Of a DNA stretch of 64,000 nt, positions 34,469-42,846 are shown in pieces. The notes under the pieces are model-generated. The model made no database searches. It was not told the origin of the DNA and was given only the letters and a program-made list of their open reading frames with translations. Position numbers and translations under genes: made by a program. Every line of letters begins with the position of its first letter. Position 1 is the first letter of the stretch. The stretch is from an uncultured Pelagibacteraceae bacterium. Lineage in GTDB: Bacteria; Pseudomonadota; Alphaproteobacteria; Pelagibacterales; Pelagibacteraceae. Where the stretch lies: the NCBI GenBank assembly GCA_902583635.1, contig CACHWJ010000002.1, forward strand, positions 37,237 to 101,236, written 5' to 3'.

Positions 34469-35569
34469 TTAGCAACCTTTAAATGATGCTGACATATTTT
34501 TAATCAAAGAAAAATATAAATCTTTACCTGGATTTAATGTTGCTCCTAATGGATCAACTACGCCAGTTTTTATATTCATATCTTTTGCTACAGCTTTAAT
34601 TATATCAGGATTAAATTGTGGTTCTGAAAATACACACGCAACTTTATCGTGTTCGATTACTTCTCTAATTTCCGCTAATTGCTCAGCTCCAGGCATTACA
34701 TCTGTATTAACTGTAAATGCACCTAATATATTTACACCGAATCTTTTTTCAAAATACTGATAAGCATCATGAAAGACTATAGATGCAACACTATTACTTA
34801 ATTCAGATGAAACATCTTTAGTAAGTTTATCAATTTCTTTGTAACCTTTGCTTAAATTATCTCTATAAATTTTCTCATTTTTAGGATCATTTTCAATTAA
34901 GTGCTTAGACATTTCAAACAAAATTACCTTTGCATTAATTGGATCTAACCAAATGTGTGGATCAAATTCACCATGTGCATGTCCTTCATGATCGTCATGT
35001 CCTTCATGATCATCGTGATCATCATGACCATCTTTTTTAGCATGTGAGTCGTGGTCGTGATCATCGTGATCTTCTTTTTTACCATGATCGTCATGTCCAT
35101 GATCGTCGTGATCATCCTTCTTAGCATGTGAGTCGTGGTCGTGATCATCGTGATCGTCTTTTTTACCATGATCATCATGTCCATGATCATCATGATCATC
35201 AAAAATATTTCTTTCTCTAAACTTTAAAATTTGAAGCCCTTTAACTTGCATTAATTCAATTTTTTCAGCTTTCTTAGCAATTGATCCTAATGGCTTTTCT
35301 AGGAAACTTTCTAAATCTTCTCCAACCCAAAAAATTAAATCAGCATTTTGTAACATCTTTGCATGAGATGGCTTCATTGCAAAGCCATGTGGAGACGCGT
35401 ATCCATCTACAATTAAATCAGGTTTAGCCACTCCGTTCATAAGGTAACTAGCTAACGAATGTATTGGTTTAATTGAGGCAACTACTTTAATATCAGCATT
35501 GGCTGGTAGAAAAAAAGAAAATAAAGATAAAATGGATATGATTATTGGAAGTTTTTTTAGGTTTTTCAT
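34469..35569 (-). CDS. znuA: Zinc ABC transporter, periplasmic zinc-binding protein ZnuA
   Basis: Cluster A-I metal-binding protein (366 residues). It has a signal peptide (residues 1-25, ending PANADIKVV), a ligand His in ASIKPIHSLASYL, a second in YASPHGFAMKPSHAKML, a long His/Asp-rich loop at about residues 123-200, then HIWLDPINAKVILFEM and VFSEPQFNPDIIK with later metal-site residues. The His-rich loop marks zinc over manganese specificity. It is divergent from znuCB-zur across a 71-base region with two Zur-box palindromes, so all are expected to be repressed by Zur with zinc. Confidence 0.95.
   Translation of the reverse strand: MKNLKKLPIIISILSLFSFFLPANADIKVVASIKPIHSLASYLMNGVAKPDLIVDGYASPHGFAMKPSHAKMLQNADLIFWVGEDLESFLEKPLGSIAKKAEKIELMQVKGLQILKFRERNIFDDHDDHGHDDHGKKDDHDDHDHDSHAKKDDHDDHGHDDHGKKEDHDDHDHDSHAKKDGHDDHDDHEGHDDHEGHAHGEFDPHIWLDPINAKVILFEMSKHLIENDPKNEKIYRDNLSKGYKEIDKLTKDVSSELSNSVASIVFHDAYQYFEKRFGVNILGAFTVNTDVMPGAEQLAEIREVIEHDKVACVFSEPQFNPDIIKAVAKDMNIKTGVVDPLGATLNPGKDLYFSLIKNMSASFKGC
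35041..35208 (-). repeat. 84-bp tandem repeat encoding the ZnuA His/Asp-rich loop
   Basis: Two near-identical 84-base copies (35041-35124 and 35125-35208), 28 codons each, flanked by shorter partial units out to about 34975. Each encodes His-Asp pairs such as HDDHGHDDHGKK and HDHDSHAKK. Length in frame suggests recent unequal recombination or slippage. Confidence 0.88.
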
Positions 35570-35589
35570 AAATATAGTATTAATTGGTT

Positions 35590-35602
35590 GTTATAATATA
35601 AC
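35590..35602. promoter_or_regulatory. zur box: Zur box 1 (znuA/znuC divergent promoter)
   Basis: Perfect palindrome GTTATAATATAAC, which is the core of the proteobacterial Zur operator. It is the copy nearer znuA, 21 bases from the znuA ATG. Confidence 0.8.
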
Positions 35603-35605
35603 GCT

Positions 35606-35622
35606 ATGTAATAATATAACAT
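35606..35622. promoter_or_regulatory. zur box: Zur box 2 (znuA/znuC divergent promoter)
   Basis: ATGTAATAATATAACAT, a 17-base palindrome with one mismatch to the Zur consensus ATGTTATANTATAACAT. It is the copy nearer znuC. The two boxes lie three bases apart, so dimers could bind side by side on the divergent promoters. Confidence 0.8.
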
Positions 35623-35640
35623 ATACAAGTCAAGGGTAAA

Positions 35641-36387
35641 ATGAATTCTAATAATAATATTTTAGTTAAATTAAATAATGCTGGTTTTCGCCAAAGCGAA
35701 AAATGGTTAGTCGAGGGTGTTTCTCTTACGGTTGAAAAAGGTAAAATTGTAACTCTCATTGGTCCAAATGGTTCTGGTAAAAGTACTACTGCTAAAATTG
35801 CTTTAGGAATTTATAAAAATATTGAGGGCTCTGTTGAGAAATATACAACTAAAGTTGGTTATGTTCCTCAAAAAATTTCAATTGATTGGACTTTACCCAT
35901 AAGAGTTTATGATTTTATGCTTTTAACAGAAACTATAGAAGATAGTTCTATTGATGAGGCATTATCATTAACAGGGGTAATTCATCTTAAAAATAAAAAT
36001 TTAGGAAGTTTATCTGGTGGAGAATTTCAAAGAGTTTTGATTGCAAGAGCAATTTCTAAAAAACCAGAATTATTAGTGTTAGATGAACCAGTACAAGGAG
36101 TTGATTATACAGGTGAAATTGCTTTGTACGAATTAATTAAAAAAATATCTGATACTTTGAATTGTGGAATATTATTAATCTCTCATGATCTGCATATGGT
36201 AATGACTGCAACGGACCATGTAGTTTGTTTAAATGGCCATGTTTGTTGTTCTGGTTCACCCTTAGATGTAGCAAAAAATAATGAATATAAAGCTTTATTT
36301 GGTGAAAAAGCTTCTCAAATTTTAACAACATACGAGCATACACACGATCATGTTCATTCTGATGAAGGGGAAATAAAGAAAAATTAA
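35641..36387 (+). CDS. znuC: Zinc ABC transporter ATPase ZnuC
   Basis: ABC ATPase of the metal family (248 residues): Walker A GPNGSGKST, Q-loop VGYVPQKISIDWTLP (typical of ZnuC), signature LSGGEFQRVLIARA, Walker B LLVLDEPVQGVD, and switch LISHDLHMVMTATDHVVCL. The short His-rich tail TYEHTHDHVHSDEGE probably binds zinc. znuB starts on the next base after the stop. Confidence 0.95.
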   Translation: MNSNNNILVKLNNAGFRQSEKWLVEGVSLTVEKGKIVTLIGPNGSGKSTTAKIALGIYKNIEGSVEKYTTKVGYVPQKISIDWTLPIRVYDFMLLTETIEDSSIDEALSLTGVIHLKNKNLGSLSGGEFQRVLIARAISKKPELLVLDEPVQGVDYTGEIALYELIKKISDTLNCGILLISHDLHMVMTATDHVVCLNGHVCCSGSPLDVAKNNEYKALFGEKASQILTTYEHTHDHVHSDEGEIKKN

Positions 36388-37191
36388 ATGTTTGATGATT
36401 TTTTTATAAGAGCACTAGTTGCAGGTATTGGAATTGCATTTGTAACTGGTCCACTTGGATGTTTTGTAGTATGGAGAAGATTGTCTTATTTTGGAGATAC
36501 TCTTGCTCACTCAGCTCTACTTGGAGTTACAATGGCTTATACATTTGATTTAAACATTGCTATTTCAGTATTTTTAATTTCATCAGTTATTGCACTAATA
36601 TTAATTCAACTTCAGAAAAAAACTAATCTTCCTGGTGATGCATTGTTAGGTCTTTTAGCACATTCATCATTAGCCGTTGGATTAGTAGTTATTGGTTTCT
36701 TAACATTTATAAGATTTGACATAATGGGTTTATTATTTGGTGATATATTAGCAGTAACTACCGATGACTTACTTGTAATCTGGACAGGTGGAGCATTAAT
36801 TTTAATAGTACTTAAAATAATTTGGAAACCTTTACTCGCATCAACTGTTAATTATGAATTAGCTGAGGCAGAGGGATTAAACCCCGATAGAGCAAAAGCT
36901 ATTTTTACAATATTAATGGCAGCGGTCATTGCTATTTCTATCAAAATGGTCGGATTATTATTGATTACAGGAATGTTAATTATCCCTGCTGCAATGGCTA
37001 GAAATATCTCTGATAGTCCTCAGAAAATGGTTCTATTCTCGATAATTGGTGGCTTATTATCAGTTATCTTAGGACTATACTCTTCATTAGAATTTAATAC
37101 ATCTTCTGGACCCTCAATTATTGCCGCGGCGTTGATATTGTTCATATTATCTTTGTTTAAAATTAAACAATCGATTAAATTAAAAAACTAA
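36388..37191 (+). CDS. znuB: Zinc ABC transporter permease ZnuB
   Basis: Integral membrane permease of the ABC-3 metal family, 267 residues with about eight helices. Family blocks include GPLGCFVVWRRLSYFGDTLAHSALLG at the start (quoted in part: RRLSYFGDTLAHSALLG), AEAEGLNPDRAKAIFTILMA and LLLITGMLIIPAAMAR. It directly abuts znuC, with zur 14 bases downstream. Confidence 0.95.
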   Translation: MFDDFFIRALVAGIGIAFVTGPLGCFVVWRRLSYFGDTLAHSALLGVTMAYTFDLNIAISVFLISSVIALILIQLQKKTNLPGDALLGLLAHSSLAVGLVVIGFLTFIRFDIMGLLFGDILAVTTDDLLVIWTGGALILIVLKIIWKPLLASTVNYELAEAEGLNPDRAKAIFTILMAAVIAISIKMVGLLLITGMLIIPAAMARNISDSPQKMVLFSIIGGLLSVILGLYSSLEFNTSSGPSIIAAALILFILSLFKIKQSIKLKN

Positions 37192-37205
37192 GTGGAAATT
37201 TAAAA

Positions 37206-37604
37206 ATGGAAAAACAACACAATCTTTCAAAAAACCAAAAAATTATTTTTGATTTAATTGACAAATCTCCTGAACCATTAAAAGCATATTCAATTCTTTT
37301 TAATGTACAGAAAAAAGGTATTAATGCACCTCTTCAAGTTTATAGAGCATTAGATAAATTAGTTGAAATAGGTAAAATCCACAAAATTGAAAGTAGAAAT
37401 GCTTTCATCGCATGTCAGAATTCTAGTTGTCAAATTTCTAAGGCTACAGCATTTTCAATATGTGAAAGCTGTGAAAAAGTTTCTGAAATAAGTAATACTA
37501 AACTGTCAAAATATTTATCAAACTTTGCTGATGAAGCAGGGATGAAATACAGTAAATATAATTTAGAATTTTTTGGTTTATGTAAGAAATGTAAATCAAA
37601 ATAA
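37206..37604 (+). CDS. zur: Zinc uptake regulator Zur (Fur family)
   Basis: Fur-family repressor of 132 residues. The winged helix (about 10-65) has LQVYRALDKLVEIGKIHKIE. The dimerisation domain carries structural-zinc cysteine pairs CESCEKV and CKKCKSK, plus CQNSSC. Placement after znuCB, with two Zur boxes ahead of the operon, identifies it as Zur rather than Fur or Mur. It is co-transcribed with the genes it controls. Its stop overlaps the next start by one base. Confidence 0.92.
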   Translation: MEKQHNLSKNQKIIFDLIDKSPEPLKAYSILFNVQKKGINAPLQVYRALDKLVEIGKIHKIESRNAFIACQNSSCQISKATAFSICESCEKVSEISNTKLSKYLSNFADEAGMKYSKYNLEFFGLCKKCKSK

Positions 37605-38602
37605 TGAACACTGTTTCATTAACCCTAGACGAAATTAATAATTTAGCAAAAAAAACTCTCTTAGCAAATGGATGTGATGATGATACTGCATCAATCCTTT
37701 CAGAATTAATTACAAATGCAGAAAGAGATGGTTCACTTTCTCATGGTTTATTTAGATTGCCGGCTTATGTTTCAGGATTAAAAAGCGGAAAAATAAATGG
37801 CAAAGGAAAACCTGAGATTAAAAAAATTTCACCATCTGTAATTAAAGTTGCAGGAAATAATTGTTTAGCTCCTGTGGTATTAAATAAAAGTTTACCAGAA
37901 TTAAGTAAAGCTGCTAAAGAAAATGGTGTTGCTGTCTTAGCAATAAATAATTCACATCATATGGCTGCTATGTGGCCTGAAACCGAAAAATTAGCTGAAG
38001 ATGGTTTAGTAGCTTTTGCATGTACTTCATATAAGCCTGCTGTTGCACCTGCTGGTGCAATTAAACCTTTTTTTGGAACAAATCCAATTTCATTTGCATG
38101 GCCCAGACCTGGTAAGACACCTGTAGTTTATGATATGGCAACCGCTTCAATGGCTTTGGGGGAAGTACAAGTTGCTAAAAGAGAAGGGCACAAAGTTCCA
38201 CTAGGAACAGGACTTACAAAGGATGGTAAAGAAACTACTGATCCAGGACAAATAGCCGATGGTGGCGTGCTGCTTCCTTTCGGTGGCTATAAAGGTTCTG
38301 CAATTGCTATGATGGTAGAATTATTAGCTGGTGCATTAGTTGGTGATAATTTTAGTTTTGAAACAGCTGCCAAAGATAACAATGATGGTGGTCCGCCGAG
38401 TGGTGGTGAATTTATTTTAGCAATTAGTCCAGATAAAACATCAGGATCAGACTGGCAAAAACATGCAGATGGATTCTTTGATAAAATGAAGTCTATGGGA
38501 GAAGTAAGACTTCCAGGTGAAAGACGACATAAAAACAGATTAGACAAAGGCCCAAGAAATATTAACGAGGAATTGGTTAATAAAATTAAATCTTTAAGCT
38601 AA
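37604..38602 (+). CDS. Ldh2/MDH2-family NAD(P)-dependent oxidoreductase
   Basis: Member of the malate/L-lactate dehydrogenase (Ldh2) family, 332 residues. Conserved segments are AERDGSLSHGLFRLP, NNSHHMAAMWPETE, FFGTNPISFAWP, VYDMATASMALGEV and LPFGGYKGSAIAMMVELLAG. The last of these resembles the delta-1-piperideine-2-carboxylate/pyrroline-2-carboxylate reductases (DpkA) more than true malate dehydrogenases, so cyclic imino-acid reduction is my first guess. It is translationally coupled to zur, so it may be zinc-regulated by read-through. It converges with xthA, overlapping nine bases. Confidence 0.85.
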   Translation: MNTVSLTLDEINNLAKKTLLANGCDDDTASILSELITNAERDGSLSHGLFRLPAYVSGLKSGKINGKGKPEIKKISPSVIKVAGNNCLAPVVLNKSLPELSKAAKENGVAVLAINNSHHMAAMWPETEKLAEDGLVAFACTSYKPAVAPAGAIKPFFGTNPISFAWPRPGKTPVVYDMATASMALGEVQVAKREGHKVPLGTGLTKDGKETTDPGQIADGGVLLPFGGYKGSAIAMMVELLAGALVGDNFSFETAAKDNNDGGPPSGGEFILAISPDKTSGSDWQKHADGFFDKMKSMGEVRLPGERRHKNRLDKGPRNINEELVNKIKSLS

Positions 38603-39370
38603 GTTAATCTCAATTGGAGTGTGATCCGATGGTTTTTCTCGTCCACGAGGATCTTTATTTATGTTGATACCTTTAATATTATCAATTATTGAGCTTGATA
38701 CTAAAAAGTGATCAATTCTCATTCCATTATTTTTTTGCCATGCACCTCTCATATAATCCCAAAAGGTATAGCCTTCTTTGTCTTCATTAAAATGTCGGTA
38801 AACATCACTAAATCCAAGATTTAACATTTCTCTAAATTTTTTTCTAATTTCAAGCCGATACAAAGCATCATCTTCAAAACTTTTAACATTATAAACATCC
38901 TCTGCAGCAGGAATAACATTAAAATCACCAGCAAGAATTATGTTAGAATTTTTCTTTGACAATGATTTTAATTGTTTAATTAATTGATCCATCCAATTTT
39001 TTTTATAATCGTATTTTTCTGTATCGACAGGATTTCCATTTGGAGTATAAATATTTATTAATTGAATAGTTTTTTTCTTATATTCAACTTCAGCAGAAAT
39101 AATTCTAGATTGCTTTAATTTGTCTTTGATTAAATCTGTTTTAATATTAGTTAATTTTTTTTTTGAAATAATTGCTACTCCGTTATAGCTTTTTTGACCA
39201 AACACATGACTTTCATAATCCATTGAGGAAAAATCATCATAAGGGAAATTAATATCCTCAGTTTTTATCTCCTGCATCATTAAAATATCAGGTTTATATT
39301 TTAGTAGATAGCTTTTGATATTTTCTATCCTTGCTCTAACAGAATTAACATTCCACGATGAAATGAGCAT
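38594..39370 (-). CDS. xthA: Exodeoxyribonuclease III
   Basis: Endonuclease/exonuclease/phosphatase-fold AP endonuclease, 258 residues from the ATG giving MLISSWNVNSVRARIENI. Motifs: LMMQEIKTED (metal Glu), ILAGDFNVIPAAEDVYN, MRIDHFLVS and KPSDHTPIEI (catalytic His). It acts in base-excision repair. Its start overlaps the erpA stop by one base; the upstream in-frame start inside erpA is rejected because it adds a non-family leader. Confidence 0.94.
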   Translation of the reverse strand: MLISSWNVNSVRARIENIKSYLLKYKPDILMMQEIKTEDINFPYDDFSSMDYESHVFGQKSYNGVAIISKKKLTNIKTDLIKDKLKQSRIISAEVEYKKKTIQLINIYTPNGNPVDTEKYDYKKNWMDQLIKQLKSLSKKNSNIILAGDFNVIPAAEDVYNVKSFEDDALYRLEIRKKFREMLNLGFSDVYRHFNEDKEGYTFWDYMRGAWQKNNGMRIDHFLVSSSIIDNIKGININKDPRGREKPSDHTPIEINLA

Positions 39371-39687
39371 TAAAGAGAGAATGAAACTCCACACCCACAA
39401 GAAGATTTTGTTTGAGGGTTGGAAATTTTAAAAGACTCACCAATTAATTCAGATACATAATCAACTTCAGATCCTTTTAATAAGTCAGCAGATGCCTTAT
39501 CAATTAAAATATTTTGATAATTAAGATCGTCAGCTTGCTTTGATTTATCAAAAGTAAACTCATATTGAAAACCAGAACAACCACCACCCTTAATAGCGAT
39601 TCTAAAAAAAGAACCTTCGTCTTTTTTAGACAATAAATTTTCTATTTGTTTTAACGCTTTATCCGTAAATTTAATTTCTTTAATCAT
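39370..39687 (-). CDS. erpA: Iron-sulfur cluster insertion protein, ErpA/IscA family
   Basis: A-type carrier of 105 residues: FTDKALKQIENLL at the start, IKGGGCSGFQYEFTF with the first cluster Cys, and the C-terminal SSCGCGVSFSL with the CGC motif. It passes Fe-S clusters to target enzymes. It is paired with xthA, an arrangement frequent in alphaproteobacteria, and is divergent from dgt across 50 bases. Confidence 0.93.
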   Translation of the reverse strand: MIKEIKFTDKALKQIENLLSKKDEGSFFRIAIKGGGCSGFQYEFTFDKSKQADDLNYQNILIDKASADLLKGSEVDYVSELIGESFKISNPQTKSSCGCGVSFSL

Positions 39688-39737
39688 GACTGAACACTGA
39701 TATTACTAATATAATACTTAATTATTTAAATTAAAGG

Positions 39738-40856
39738 ATGAAAAAAGACACTTTGTTGGGCGTATTTAAAAGTAAAGGTAGACTTAATAAAGAAGCTAAC
39801 TCTAAGTATCGATCACCTTTTCAAAGAGACAGAGACAGAATTATCCATAGTGCATCGTTTCGAAGACTAAAGCATAAAACGCAAGTTTTTGTAAACACTG
39901 AGGGTGATCATTTTAGAACCAGAATAACTCATTCAATTGAAGTCGCGCAAATCGCAAGGTCGATCTCAAAATATTTAGACCTAAATGAGGATCTAGCAGA
40001 AACGTTAAGTCTAGCTCATGATTTAGGTCATACACCGTTTGGACATGCTGGAGAGGATGCCTTACATGAATGTATGGATAATCATGGTGGTTTTGATCAT
40101 AATCTACAAACTTTGAGAATTGTTATGTTTTTAGAAAATAAATATTTAAAATTTAAAGGTTTAAATCTTACAATTGAAACTTTAGAGGGTCTTTTAAAAC
40201 ATAATGGACCAGTTAATGAATTGACTACTATAAATAAACTTATTGGATCAAAAGTTTTTAAAAATAAAATAAAATTTAATACTTTTCCCTCATTAGAAGC
40301 GCAAATTTCATCTATTTCAGACGATATAGCTTATAATAATCATGATATTCAAGATGGAATTAAAGCAAATCTTTTTAAGTTAGAAGAGCTATGTGAGATT
40401 AATTTTCTTAAAAATATTTATGTAAATTATAAGAAAAAGATAAATAATAAAAATTATAAAATAGCAATTAATCAAATAGTAAGAGACTCAATTGATCTAA
40501 TGATAAAAGATTTAATCACTAATACACAAAAAAATATAAATAGATTAAAAATAAAATCTTTTAAAGATATTGCAAAATCAAAAGAATTAATAGTTTGTTT
40601 CTCTAAAAATATTCAAAGTTCAGAAAAAGAAATTAAATCATTTTTAAGATCTAACATGTATGATAATAAATCTGTTTTAAGAAAAAATCAAAGAGGTAAA
40701 AAAATTATAAAAAAATTATTCAAGATAATTCAATCTTCACCTAGAAAATTTCTTACAAAAGAACAATTGACTAAAGATAAATATAGAGCTATCTCAGACT
40801 TTATTTCTGGTATGACTGATCGTTATGCTATCAACCTTTATAATGCAAATAAATGA
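39738..40856 (+). CDS. dgt: Deoxyguanosinetriphosphate triphosphohydrolase-like protein
   Basis: HD-domain nucleotidase (372 residues): SASFRRLKHKTQVFVNTEGD, RTRITHSIEVAQIARSI, then the HD motif in LAHDLGHTPFGHAGEDAL, and the metal Asp in SISDDIAYNNHDIQDGI. It hydrolyses dNTPs to nucleosides and triphosphate. It starts the conserved alphaproteobacterial block dgt-argS-(SPOR gene)-nagZ-scpA-scpB-tat and overlaps argS by four bases. Confidence 0.93.
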   Translation: MKKDTLLGVFKSKGRLNKEANSKYRSPFQRDRDRIIHSASFRRLKHKTQVFVNTEGDHFRTRITHSIEVAQIARSISKYLDLNEDLAETLSLAHDLGHTPFGHAGEDALHECMDNHGGFDHNLQTLRIVMFLENKYLKFKGLNLTIETLEGLLKHNGPVNELTTINKLIGSKVFKNKIKFNTFPSLEAQISSISDDIAYNNHDIQDGIKANLFKLEELCEINFLKNIYVNYKKKINNKNYKIAINQIVRDSIDLMIKDLITNTQKNINRLKIKSFKDIAKSKELIVCFSKNIQSSEKEIKSFLRSNMYDNKSVLRKNQRGKKIIKKLFKIIQSSPRKFLTKEQLTKDKYRAISDFISGMTDRYAINLYNANK

Positions 40857-42583
40857 ACATTTTTGAAATTTATCTAGAAAAAATCAAATCTATAATTAGT
40901 GAACTTCAAAAACATAATAAAATAATTGTTCCTGATAATTTTAATGGAATAAATGCTGAAATACCTCCACTAAAATTTAATTGCGACATCTCAACAAATG
41001 TTGCAATGGTTTTATCTAAAATTAATAATAAACCACCTCTTGAACTGGCGGAACAACTTGCACCTATAATAAAAGATAAAGATAAATTAATTGAAACAAT
41101 ATCTATTGCTAAGCCTGGTTTTATTAACATAAAGTTTAAGAAATCTTTCTGGGCAAATTTTACTAAAGAAATTAGTGAAAATTTTGAAACTTTTGGAATA
41201 AATCAAAAAGAAAAAAAGAACAATTATCTTGTGGAATTTGTGTCTGCTAACCCATCAGGACCATTACACGTAGGACATTGTCGTGGTGCAATACTTGGCG
41301 ATGTAATTTCAAACCTTTTAATCTTTAATAATCACAAAGTTACTAAAGAATACTATGTAAATGACTATGGTAATCAAATTATTAATTTTACTAAATCAGT
41401 ATATTTTCGAATACGTGAAATAACTCATAATGAAACTTTTCCATTTGATAATGATGATTTATATCCTGGTGATTATTTAATAGATTTTGCAAAAAATATA
41501 TCCTCTAACTCTAATTTAAATTTTGATAATTATGATGAAATTAGTGAGAAATTAACGGAATTATCAATTGAACAAGCATTAATGCTAATTAAAAACAATC
41601 TTAATAGTCTTGGCATAAAGCATGACAATTTTGTAAGTGAAAAAAAAATTGTTTCAGACAAAGAAGTTGAAAATGTTGTTAAATTTTTAGAAAAAAATAA
41701 GTTTGTTTATAAAGGTAAAATCAAAGCACCAGAAGGCGAGAACAATAATAATTGGGTAGAACGTGAGCAATTGTTGTTTAAGTCAACAGATTTTGGTGAT
41801 GATAAAGATCGTGCTCTCCAAAAATCAGATGGATCATGGACATATTTTGCAAGTGATGTTGCTTATCATAAAAACAAAGTTGATAGAAAATTTGATTATC
41901 TGATTAATATACTAGGCGCGGATCATGCTGGATACATAAAAAGAATTTCATCATCAGTCGAAGCCCTTTCAGGAGAGAAAGATAAATTAATTTGTAAAAT
42001 AAGTCAGTTAGTAAAACTTATAAAAGACAATAAACCTTTTAAAATGTCTAAAAGAAAAGGAGACTATATTACTGTTGATGATCTTATACAAGAAGTTGGC
42101 AAAGACGCTACTCGATTTATTATGCTGAACAGAAGCAGTGATGCAGAACTCGATTTTGATTTTGATGCAGTAAAAGAAAAGTCAAAAGATAATCCATTAT
42201 ATTATGTACAATATTGTTATGCACGAATTTCATCTGTTTTCAGACACATTAATAAAGATTTAAATAAAAAAATTGAAACTAATAATTTTAATTTTGAATA
42301 TTCTGAAGATGAAATTAAAATTTTAAAAAAATTGTCTGAATGGCCAAAATGTATTGATATATCAAGTACAAAACTTGAGCCACATAGAATTCCTGTTTAT
42401 CTATATGAGTTAGCCTCAGAATTTCACTCATATTGGAACCTTGGAAAACAACAACCAGATAAACGTTTTATAAATGAACAAAAAGAAGTTCCGTTAGATA
42501 AGTTAGTATTCTTAAAAGTTATTTCTAATGTAATTAAATCTGGAATGGATATTGTTGGTGTTGATACTCCGTCTAAAATGTAA
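40853..42583 (+). CDS. argS: Arginine--tRNA ligase
   Basis: Class I synthetase of 576 residues. The N-terminal ArgS additional domain is at about 1-95. The HIGH motif is SANPSGPLHVGHCRGAILGD, the KMSKS-like loop is FKMSKRKGDYITV, and the DALR anticodon-binding domain covers about 450-576 (ARISSVFRHI, then LYELASEFHSYWN). It overlaps dgt and the following small gene, so it lies inside a tightly coupled operon. Confidence 0.96.
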   Translation: MNIFEIYLEKIKSIISELQKHNKIIVPDNFNGINAEIPPLKFNCDISTNVAMVLSKINNKPPLELAEQLAPIIKDKDKLIETISIAKPGFINIKFKKSFWANFTKEISENFETFGINQKEKKNNYLVEFVSANPSGPLHVGHCRGAILGDVISNLLIFNNHKVTKEYYVNDYGNQIINFTKSVYFRIREITHNETFPFDNDDLYPGDYLIDFAKNISSNSNLNFDNYDEISEKLTELSIEQALMLIKNNLNSLGIKHDNFVSEKKIVSDKEVENVVKFLEKNKFVYKGKIKAPEGENNNNWVEREQLLFKSTDFGDDKDRALQKSDGSWTYFASDVAYHKNKVDRKFDYLINILGADHAGYIKRISSSVEALSGEKDKLICKISQLVKLIKDNKPFKMSKRKGDYITVDDLIQEVGKDATRFIMLNRSSDAELDFDFDAVKEKSKDNPLYYVQYCYARISSVFRHINKDLNKKIETNNFNFEYSEDEIKILKKLSEWPKCIDISSTKLEPHRIPVYLYELASEFHSYWNLGKQQPDKRFINEQKEVPLDKLVFLKVISNVIKSGMDIVGVDTPSKM

Positions 42584-42846
42584 TGTTAAAAGAAATCAAA
42601 TATTTAATTTTTATAATAGTTATCTCAGTATTTATTTTTTTTACTGGCAGATACTATTTTTCTGATGAAAATTTAAAAAATTCTTATCGTTCCTTTAAAA
42701 ATAATGACGAGAAAATAAAACTGTATTCTGAGAATTTACCTGTATTAGAAAATGATACCCAAGACATCATTGAGTATGTAAAACAAACCAATAAAGATAA
42801 GAAAAAAAAGTTTAATTTCTGGAAACTTCTAGAAAATGATAAGTAA
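42583..42846 (+). CDS. Small single-pass membrane protein in the position of a SPOR-domain gene
   Basis: An 87-residue protein with one N-terminal helix (IKYLIFIIVISVFIFFTGRYYF) and a short charged tail. Other alphaproteobacteria carry a SPOR-domain cell-division protein between argS and nagZ. Here the membrane anchor remains but no SPOR fold is visible, and the tail is only about 60 residues. It overlaps argS by one base and nagZ by 11. It is probably a shortened descendant; the function is unknown. Confidence 0.7.
   Translation: MLKEIKYLIFIIVISVFIFFTGRYYFSDENLKNSYRSFKNNDEKIKLYSENLPVLENDTQDIIEYVKQTNKDKKKKFNFWKLLENDK

Noticed and set aside
34945..35202. Second minus-strand frame rich in Met/Thr/Ile repeats
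   Set aside because: It is the out-of-frame reading of the znuA His/Asp repeat DNA, not a separate protein.
34975..35208. Possible CRISPR-like repeat array
   Set aside because: The repeats are contiguous, in frame within znuA and encode the metal loop; there are no spacers and no cas genes.
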